From contig OZ024872.1 of assembly GCA_964017185.1 (NCBI GenBank), positions 41,670,188-41,734,187 on the forward strand: 64,000 bases of DNA. Reading direction: 5' to 3'. Positions 58,114-64,000 of this stretch are shown here, in pieces; the stretch's first letter is position 1, and the number at the start of each line of letters is the position of its first letter. The DNA comes from Rugalucina vietnamica. Taxonomy: Eukaryota > Mollusca > Bivalvia > Lucinida > Lucinidae. The notes below the pieces were generated by a model. The model was not told the origin of the DNA, made no database searches, and saw only the letters and a list, made by a program, of their open reading frames with translations. A program made the position numbers and the translations under genes.

Positions 58114-61100
58114 ATTTTATTCTTCAAATCTCCGACACAGGCTTTAAGTTGATCAACGTTTTGAAAATATTTATAACATGTACTGTAGTGTGTTGTTTCT
58201 AATGTTAATTACGCATAATCGTTATGAAAAGCTAAATATATATGGAAATAGGTGTGTATATCAAAGCAAACTCCTTCCAGTGCAGACAAAAAGCAATGGC
58301 ATCCAAATGGTGTCACCTTCAGCAATTAGGCATAAAAATAGATGTGTTTCCGCTAACCTGCCGAAAACAATCAGGGTCGGTAGTTAGGCAAATCTTTTTA
58401 TTTTATCTCTATTTTTTATTTTTTGAAAACCAGTAAATATGATAAAATGCAACTTAATTCATCTCAAATACTGGAAAATGACAGACATTGAAGTTTAAAA
58501 CATAAAGAAAGTTAAGTAAAGTGATTTTAAATATCATTTTTGCAGTTTTGACTTTGACTTATTTTAAGTCATATGTCCATTTACCTGAAATTTTCTAGAG
58601 TCGATAGGGATGAAAATCTTTTTATTTTCTTTCAAAATGGCGATAAAAACTAAAGGGTCGGCACAAACAATCAGGGTCGGTCGGGTTAGCGGAAATACGG
58701 CTATTTTTCTTTTCGGCCTTAAATGGAAGTCGTGAAAGGTGCACATTTAACTGTATCCGTCTCTTCATTCCATATTAATTGTATACGTATAGAATATTTT
58801 CATCAGACTCTAGAATCCGGAATAGATATAATGTGCACGGGAGATACAATATGTATAAAAACTCTCAAACAACCAAAGAACAATCCATTGCTTCAGCATT
58901 TTACGAGTCCGACATTTTTGGATCAAGCACGGTTTTTTGAAAGAAAAAAAATATATATATATATATATATGGCATGGCTACCTTACATAAACGACATGCT
59001 GGAACACTTAATAATGTATGACTGATCCACAGACAAATGTTAGCCTAAACTTCTAAATGCTTGAAGCGATATCGCCGATAAACGACGTTTCCACGATGCC
59101 CATGACAATAATTGATCACCAACTGTTTTCATCGTCGATTGCTTGATAATGGCAAAATACTGTAACTAATATTGCGATGTGCGTACGTACACGCTAGTTG
59201 GTGTTAGAACAATTGTGAATCAATGCATTAGCTTCTACTGCAATTCTATACTTCTATGCAGGTAAATCATCAATACTACTAGTTCGTGCATTTTGAAACA
59301 GTGCTCATATCTTACAACATATTCAAAGTCCTTTGGTATGCGTGCTTTGAAATTGGCATCTGGTACAGGTGGCTGTTGTATTGGTGTAAGCTTCTTTTTA
59401 ATCAGATCCGGATTCCGGAATTTGCTTTTCTGAAAAATGTTCTTTCAATGATGGACTATGTACTTAAATGGGCTATGGAATATATTCTTACTATCTACAG
59501 AATATCGGCTTTTGTTTGTCCATATTGTTATAAAATATGATGAACTTCTGGCCCGCCGTTTTGCTAGCTTGCTGCTATATATGTATGAATCAATGTAATA
59601 ATTGATATGCATTTCGTATGAAAAGGCTGAATAAATAATCCTTTGATTTGAATAACTTAAATGGAAGAAGAAGTAAAATATTACTTTCAATATTAACCTT
59701 CTTTGGCAGCTCATTCTTTATTATATTAGAGCCGCCTCGTGGGAAAACCAGCAATGTGGTTTCCGAACAGGTCTGATACAAACCGGCTTGTACAGTCACA
59801 GAAGCAGGCTAGAAGGTTGAAATTTCGGATTTAAGTAGGAGAGGTATTGCACTATCCGAGTAGCGAAAACAAAGACGCTGATCAGCTTCGCGGTTACCGT
59901 GAAGCTGATCTGCGTCTTTGTTTTCGCATATGCAGATTGTCGGTTTTCCCACGAGGTGGCTCAATTATTAATTGAAAATTATAGGCTTTGAAATTACAAC
60001 CAAAATAGATGGAAATTAAAATAAGGTTAATCTTAATGCCAATCAGGGTCAAGGAAAACAATTTCTTGGTAAAACTCCAGGTTCTATATGAATAATGTAT
60101 GGTCACGCGACACAAAAATACGCGTGACTTTGTAACATGAATTGTATTTACTGCAGTTCCTGACAGAAATATCACCAACGAAGACCCATATACATGTACA
60201 TCTTAAAAAAAAGTGTGTTCATATTTAAGACTGCAAGTAATATGTATTTGAAATTCAATTTCACGCATGACTTATATCTAAATAAATGTACTGCCAAAAC
60301 TACCAGTCGATTGAAATGTCTGCGAAAAAAGTACACATACTTGACTTCAAAAGGCTATTAACATGTGCAAGAGGTTCTCAATTTCGCTTTCAAAATAACC
60401 AATGTATATAACATGTATAGAAAATGAATTATTTAAAATGAAAAGTTAATTTCTAGTGGTAAATTCTTTTAGTATTTCAATATTAAACCCAAATAGATAT
60501 TCTATCAATTTGACACTGGCATCCAGCTGTTTTAAATATTGGAAACAATTTTTCGGTGGACTTCTTATATCAAAAGAATAGTTTTGTATACTTGGATGTT
60601 TGGCCTTAAAACAAAGATCTAGTGTTAAAGTATCTAAGTACTTCAATATTGATCCTTAAAGATACTTTATCAATAAAACGTTGCTGTCCCGCTGTTCCTG
60701 AAATTTTGGGGTAGACAGAATAGTTATATATATCAAAAGAAAAGTAACTTCTATTATCAAATGAATAGTAATATACGTATCGTATAATGGGACGTCGGTA
60801 ATTAAATATATTACCAGTGATTCAAAAAAGCCCTACTGATAAAGCTATTCACAAGAACGTGAAAAATGGTAGAGTAGCTGCACTTACAACATGTTGGAGA
60901 TTTTTCGGCAAGTTGGCATGGAATGAAGTATCGTAGTCTATTTGTTCACTTTGTTTCTTTGCTTCACGCTTCTCTGTCCTCTCGATCAAGTACCGTGGCT
61001 GATATAAGCGATCACTTGGTAACTGAAATAAGAGACAAGACATAACATTACGAAAACATGCTCATGTAATATACATGTTTTTCTTAAATTGTAAAGATTG

Positions 61101-61911
61101 AAAATTTTCTGGTGTAAATGTTTGATATTTTCCTTATTTTTGCTCAAAACATAGATTGTGTGTACACGAAAGAACCGCTCTAACGAGAACCCACAATCTA
61201 TGTTTTGAAGCAAAAATAAGAAAAATAGGTATATCCTTGCAAACCCCAGCTTTTCTATATAAAACTGGGGTTAAAGGGAGTATTCATTGCATGGACATGT
61301 TTGTGTGATAAAAAACCGTTCGCTTGGAAGGCAATGTGTGCTTCAAACACAGCGATGTCAAAAAAAAAACAATACAACGTAGAAAAGACAAACGAGAGAG
61401 TTAAACATAATGAAATTTAAAGCTGCACATCTAAAACCGAAATTAGGTACATTCAGTACTAAAGTAAAGAAATAGATAAACTAGCTTGCTTTATAACATA
61501 CACAAAACAAACAATTACGCGGGTATCTTTTTTCGCGAGAAATCAACCGTTAAATACTTTTCTGTTTTAAGGCAATATAATAACTGAACCTTTTCCCAAC
61601 CGCTTTGTTCATTGAAACATTACTCTCATACGTATGAGTGTTTTCTTCCGAAGTTCAGGTTCTTTAGTTCCAGTTAGATGGTATATGTACGAATCCCATA
61701 TGGGGCTTACCTTCTTGTGTTTATTACGTATGGTAGGAAGTGACGAGGATTGGTTCTGGTTTCCAGCTCTTGCTGGTACTCTACCACTGTCATAGCCGTT
61801 GTTGATAGGTTCTGAGTAGCCATTGTGCTGATTATAGTCGTTATATGGACTGTTCATGTCGAGGCTACCATTATTGCTGTAGTTAGGTGGTGGGGAATCG
61901 AAGTCGTAGGA
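48376..61911 (-). CDS. Multi-exon repeat protein with FKARxPxxLxHV modules (5' incomplete)
   Basis: Eleven exons, all phase 0: 61711-61911, 60888-61022, 59316-59429, 57798-57914, 57353-57466, 56745-56855, 56006-56125, 53976-54092, 53348-53470, 52429-52692, 48376-48753; 597 residues and a stop. An Asn/Tyr/Ser-rich first visible exon is followed by eight exons of 37-45 codons, each one repeat: x-S-R-x-x-D-P-x-Y-x-x-K, a variable acidic or proline-rich middle, and F-K-A-R-x-P-x-x-L-x-H-V ending at the splice site. A ninth exon has the repeat head (QSRVYDPKYFQK) but a different tail, and the last exon is basic. There is no signal peptide or membrane segment in what is seen. I do not recognise the family; regular short motifs suggest a filament- or microtubule-binding scaffold, which is inference only. 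More 5' exons are likely beyond 61.9 kb. Confidence 0.88.
48754..51060. other. Long intron, no feature seen
   Basis: First part of the 3.7-kb intron between the last two exons of the FKAR-repeat gene. Unlike most introns here, its first 2.3 kb has no recognised element. Confidence 0.45.
51068..51143. repeat. TGACGTCA palindrome
   Basis: ccagcgggcacatgacgtca pairs with tgacgtcatgtgtctgctgg; inner arms caatgacgtc/gacgtcattg. Four gacgtca-type (CRE-like) motifs lie in a 76-bp imperfect palindrome. Confidence 0.85.
51865..52022. repeat. Large hairpin in intron
   Basis: gaattgttgagtaatatatc pairs with gatatattactcaacaattc; outer arms aaatagatcagct / gagtttatctattt. A tgacgtcagc motif is present to its left near 51666. 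Confidence 0.8.
52429..52692 (-). CDS. FKAR-repeat gene, variant repeat and C-terminal domain exon
   Basis: 264 nt, 88 residues, acceptor CTTTTTGTAG, donor CCG/GTTAGT. The repeat head QSRVYDPKYFQKSER leads into a basic IKVKPEKKFELRPPG and then a predicted helix (SYAERLAMKQAAEHEDYYQI) with many charged residues, possibly a short coiled coil. The usual FKAR tail is replaced by FELRPPG. Confidence 0.9.
53348..53470 (-). CDS. FKAR-repeat gene, repeat exon 8
   Basis: 123 nt, 41 residues, acceptor TTTATTCCAG, donor ATA/GTAAGT. Begins ESRILDERYFRKKSPVLAP and ends FKAKPPKDLEYI. Confidence 0.9.
53848..53912 (+). mobile_element. 3' fragment of tRNA-derived SINE
   Basis: actggtttgtactcaagaag, cggtagctccatcacgaaat and gactgaaaaatgttgacaaa match the SINE body at 32.2-32.4 kb. 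Confidence 0.65.
53976..54092 (-). CDS. FKAR-repeat gene, repeat exon 7
   Basis: 117 nt, 39 residues, acceptor AACTTTGCAG, donor GTA/GTAAGA. Begins EKRIYDQKYFVKKTPRSP and ends FKARPPKELANV. Confidence 0.9.
54229..54530 (-). mobile_element. Retroelement family C copy, 5' truncated
   Basis: Plus strand starts aggtaaaagtaggcaatgat and continues through aataggcggccactcagtca to cgataagtaatataaaatta. Confidence 0.82.
55250..55487 (-). mobile_element. Second tRNA-derived SINE family
   Basis: The minus strand reads cccccttggccgagtggtta (A box, Leu/Ser-tRNA-like) and gggttcgtgccccgctctgg (B box), then tctcggggttttcccggttt and a tail ending gggacgttaaac. The head differs from the SINE at 32.2 kb, but the gggacgttaa tail motif is shared. 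Confidence 0.78.
55500..55874 (+). mobile_element. Retroelement family C copy, 5' truncated
   Basis: From accactgcagaagctgaggg to ttgcctacttgtacctt; adjoins the SINE above. Confidence 0.85.
56006..56125 (-). CDS. FKAR-repeat gene, repeat exon 6
   Basis: 120 nt, 40 residues, acceptor ATATTTTCAG, donor GTG/GTATGA. Begins QSKLLDPINRDKSRAAEN and ends FKARPPKNLQHV. Confidence 0.9.
56745..56855 (-). CDS. FKAR-repeat gene, repeat exon 5
   Basis: 111 nt, 37 residues, acceptor CAATTACAG, donor GTG/GTACGT. Begins QSRILDPQYQQKQPPPDY and ends FKARLPRQLEHV. Confidence 0.9.
57353..57466 (-). CDS. FKAR-repeat gene, repeat exon 4
   Basis: 114 nt, 38 residues, acceptor TTCAATCAG, donor GTT/GTGAGT. Begins GPRHLNEEYFKKKEARDD and ends FHARLPENLQHV. 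Confidence 0.9.
57798..57914 (-). CDS. FKAR-repeat gene, repeat exon 3
   Basis: 117 nt, 39 residues, acceptor CCATTACAG, donor GTT/GTAAGT. Begins TSRYQDPNYMKSPRG, has an acidic middle (NEDEGHHED) and ends FRARPPRQLEHV. Confidence 0.9.
58071..58111. repeat. Poly(T) tract
   Basis: About 41 T in the intron between FKAR repeat exons 2 and 3. Confidence 0.9.
58949..58971. repeat. AT microsatellite
   Basis: Run of ta dinucleotides in the same intron. Confidence 0.8.
59316..59429 (-). CDS. FKAR-repeat gene, repeat exon 2
   Basis: 114 nt, 38 residues, acceptor CATTTTTCAG, donor GTT/GTAAGA. Begins KSKFRNPDLIKKKL and ends FKARIPKDFEYV. Confidence 0.9.
59730..59965. mobile_element. MITE family B, copy 6
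   Basis: gagccgcctcgtgggaaaac and ttttcccacgaggtggctc ends; central hairpin cagcttcgcggttaccgtga. Confidence 0.88.
60530..60604 (-). pseudogene. Possible decayed FKAR repeat exon
   Basis: After an AG at 60605-60606 the minus strand reads AKHPSIQNYSFDIRSPPKNC and FQYL, recalling F-K-A-R-x-P-K-x-L-Q-H-V, but no donor follows. It lies between two real repeat exons. Confidence 0.3.
60888..61022 (-). CDS. FKAR-repeat gene, repeat exon 1
   Basis: 135 nt, 45 residues, acceptor CTTATTTCAG, donor GTT/GTAAGT. Begins DRLYQPRYLIERTEKREAKK and ends FHANLPKNLQHV. Confidence 0.9.
61050..61308. mobile_element. MITE family A, copy 8
   Basis: gaaaacatgctcatgtaata start, catggacatgtttgtgtgat end; arms tgctcaaaacatagattgtg / acccacaatctatgttttga. 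Confidence 0.85.
61711..61911 (-). CDS. FKAR-repeat gene, most 5' exon seen
   Basis: 201 nt, 67 residues, acceptor CATTATTTCAG, donor AAG/GTAAGC. Low complexity, rich in Asn, Tyr, Ser and Gly (SYDFDSPPPNYSNNGSLDMN, NGYSEPINNGYDSGRVP), ending in a basic IRNKHKK. No repeat module. Confidence 0.85.
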
Positions 61912-62365
61912 CTGAAATAATGGCAAAAATGTTAATGTTATGCTGACATGTTACGTGCGTTATCTGAGTGTTATCTGAGTGTAAAATGGTTTAGTGGTAT
62001 ATGACAATATGAAATCATTCTTTTTACGCATATGTTACAGCCAATCTGTGAAATTAGCCTTTTCATGAAATGGCCAAAAATTTTAGCCTTTTCGTGAAAT
62101 GACTAATTCACTCAGCCATTTCATGAAAAAGCTAAATATTTCAGCCTTTTCATGAAATGACTAAAATCTCAATGTAATTGTTACACAGATTGACTGGTTC
62201 AGTTTCAGCCAATCTATGTTATAATGCATTGAGTTTTATTTATGCCTTTGATATCATAACAGGAATAATTCATTTGAATAAACCACAAAAAATGAATATG
62301 ATAGTCACATAAACTTCCATTTTCACTTTTAAAAGAATATTATTGTAGGCATAAATAATAATACA

Positions 62366-62398
62366 TGTAATAATAATAATGATAATAATAATAATAAA
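62366..62398. repeat. AAT microsatellite
   Basis: taataataa repeats with one gat interruption. Confidence 0.85.
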
Positions 62399-62750
62399 GT
62401 TACAGATAAGTATAATTGTTATGATTATGATTATAAGTTAAACACAATAAGACAGCAAAGAAGTTTAAACCATTGCTTTGATCATAGTCAAATAAAAGCT
62501 AATTAGAGCAAAGTTTGCAAGCTAATTAAAATGTGTGATAAATCCCACTCGACTACCCTTTGATTGAAGTGGGAGACAATGTTGCTATTCCTATATCTAT
62601 GGTAGACAGAGGTAGAGGTGACCCATGAAAAACATACTTGGAGTAATTCTGGTTTGTGATGAACAAAATATGTATTGCTGTCAAGTCTAAATATGCAAGG
62701 AACCACTTTGATCTATGTCCACAAAAGCTCCTGACTAATCGTGTTGTTAA

Positions 62751-62930
62751 CACACGGTTTGTACAGTGACACTTCGCCAAGCTGTGAAAGCGACAACTTC
62801 AGGAGGTCAAGGTTTGTTTCGTTGTGATTGTGGAAATGGTAAAAAACAATGTCAAACAAACAGATGTAAGTGCTTTAAGGCTGGTAAAATGTGCAATAGC
62901 AGATGCCATAACAGTCTCCCATGTAAGGGT
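62751..62930 (+). pseudogene. Transposase C-terminal CXC-motif fragment
   Basis: Open frame reads TLRQAVKATTSGGQGLFRCD, then C-G-N-G-K-K-Q-C-Q-T-N-R-C-K-C-x6-C-x3-C-H-x4-C (key cysteines from 62823 to 62924). This C-x-C ... C-K-C ... C-x3-C-H pattern after an L-R-x-A-x and G-G-Q-G lead is one I know from proteins annotated as KRAB-A domain-containing protein 2-like, which are transposon integrases. The frame runs into the nested retroelement at 62940. Confidence 0.75.
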
Positions 62931-62939
62931 ATAAGTAGA

Positions 62940-63212
62940 AAGGTACAAGTAATCAAAGATCAGGAAAAGGCGCAATCAGAAAAAGATTCCCACTCCAAAA
63001 ACCGAGGTGGGAAAAAACCAAACCAACAATCAGGTACTTATACCATGAAAGCATTTCGTCAGTCGAATGAGCAGCTATTTTCCCAATAGGTGGCCACTCA
63101 GTTACCTTAACTTAACTAAAAATATGAAAACATACATAAGGCGCCAACAGCACAAACATATTTTAAACACCAAGACATAAAACAAAAAGAACCACCACAG
63201 AAGTATCGAAAT
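62940..63212 (-). mobile_element. Retroelement family C copy nested in transposon
   Basis: Plus strand: aaggtacaagtaatcaaaga, cactccaaaaaccgaggtgg, aataggtggccactcagtta, aaagaaccaccacagaagta. Inserted just after the CXC coding fragment. Confidence 0.88.
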
Positions 63213-63755
63213 ATATGTTTGTGATAATGTATGTGAATTAAACTGGACATTATGTGTGGTATTGACAATGTACACTATTGATACGTGTTTCTAATGGCAT
63301 GTTGCTGATACTTTGTTATTTTATAAGTGAATGCTCAGTATCTCATATTGTATGACTCAGTAACTTTGAATTTTCCAAAGACAATAGGAAAAATGAAAAG
63401 AAATTATTGTGCCAGCAAGAAATTGATAATCTTAATCTATTATAAACTGGATTACTCATGACACATGTATACAATTGATCATTTGATTTGCTTACATTAT
63501 GTGCATTATGATGTTTTAACCAATGTTCAGAGCTTTAATAAAAATAAACTTCAGTCTTTGTCTTGTTTTAAAGGTTTTCTTGTTAGTTTAGCCATTTCAT
63601 GAAATGACTAGAGCAAATGTTTAGTCATTTCATGAAATGGCTGAAATATTTAGCCATTTCATGAAATGGCTGAGTGAATTAGTCATTTCACGAAAAGGCT
63701 AACATTTTTAGCCATTTCATGAAAAGGCTGATTTCACAGATTGGCTGTAACATAT

Positions 63756-64000
63756 ACATGTTGACTCCGTAACTGTAACTTGCATTAGCATTCAAATTAA
63801 TCGTTATAAGGTTTTCTTGCTCGGGCGCCTTCTCAGTCGCACTATTGCATCTTACCGGTCTATTAACATCGTTGTTAGCATGTTAGCGATTGTATTTAGT
63901 ATTATTCATTTTGGTTTCGTCTGCCTCGTGCCTATGTCTTCCGTATTTAGTTATACTAATCCATTATCTACCTTATCGTATCTCAGGCGGTAAATTATGA
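63756..64000. other. Window end, no feature seen
   Basis: No exon, repeat or RNA gene recognised. Confidence 0.4.

Larger units (their letters stand above)
62034..63751 (+). mobile_element. Ginger/KRBA2-like DNA transposon remnant
   Basis: Inverted ends gttacagccaatctgtgaaa and its complement, flanked by ATAT on both sides (62030-62033, 63752-63755). Both ends carry several copies of the palindromic box agccatttcatgaaatggct or close variants. The interior encodes the C-terminal CXC motif of integrase-type transposase proteins, and there is a plus-strand AATAAA near 63540. A family C retroelement copy is nested at 62940-63212. About 1.7 kb remains, so most of the transposase gene is deleted. 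Confidence 0.75.

Overview
The window is AT-rich animal DNA and most likely comes from a bivalve mollusc. It has small coding exons with GT/AG borders, long introns and dense, mostly short mobile elements. Several repeats are types I associate with bivalves: the gctcacctt...aggtgagc element with a 450-bp internal tandem, tRNA-headed SINEs, and a repeat starting near ctagaaatgtgtgtttg. Species cannot be fixed from sequence alone.

Four protein-coding genes are visible, all on the minus strand. From right to left (direction of transcription): (1) 61.9-48.4 kb, a gene of at least 11 exons in which eight consecutive small exons each encode one 37-45 residue repeat ending F-K-A-R-x-P-x-x-L-x-H-V, followed by a variant repeat exon and a basic C-terminal exon; its 5' end is not found. 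(2) 38.5-33.3 kb, a complete six-exon calmodulin-like EF-hand gene (186 aa). (3) 27.9-12.6 kb, a 14-exon gene for a very lysine-rich, probably disordered protein of more than 1,580 residues with about 15 copies of a K-G-x-K-E-V-L-T module. (4) 9.5-6.7 kb, a second four-exon calmodulin-like EF-hand gene (172 aa) with more degenerate calcium loops. The exon joins were read by eye; every internal join listed keeps frame. I do not recognise a named family for either repeat gene.

The rest is largely mobile DNA. At least 14 copies or fragments of one 5'-truncated retroelement share a 3' end; one keeps a frameshifted coding tail. There are two main palindromic MITE families (about 8 and 6 copies), a third fold-back family that abuts a splice donor, two related elements with TACTC...AAAAGTTT termini, a Ginger/KRBA2-like DNA transposon remnant with CXC-motif coding sequence between repeat-rich TIRs (62.0-63.8 kb), and a 2.9-kb inverted-repeat element (40.9-43.8 kb) carrying a nested 1.86-kb LTR-retroelement derivative with duplicated LTR-end/primer-binding segments. 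SINEs, a LINE reverse-transcriptase relic, a Tc1/mariner relic and microsatellites fill introns.

The genes share strand and neighbourhood, and the two EF-hand genes are clear paralogues by exon boundary. No functional link between the calcium-binding and repeat proteins can be shown from sequence.
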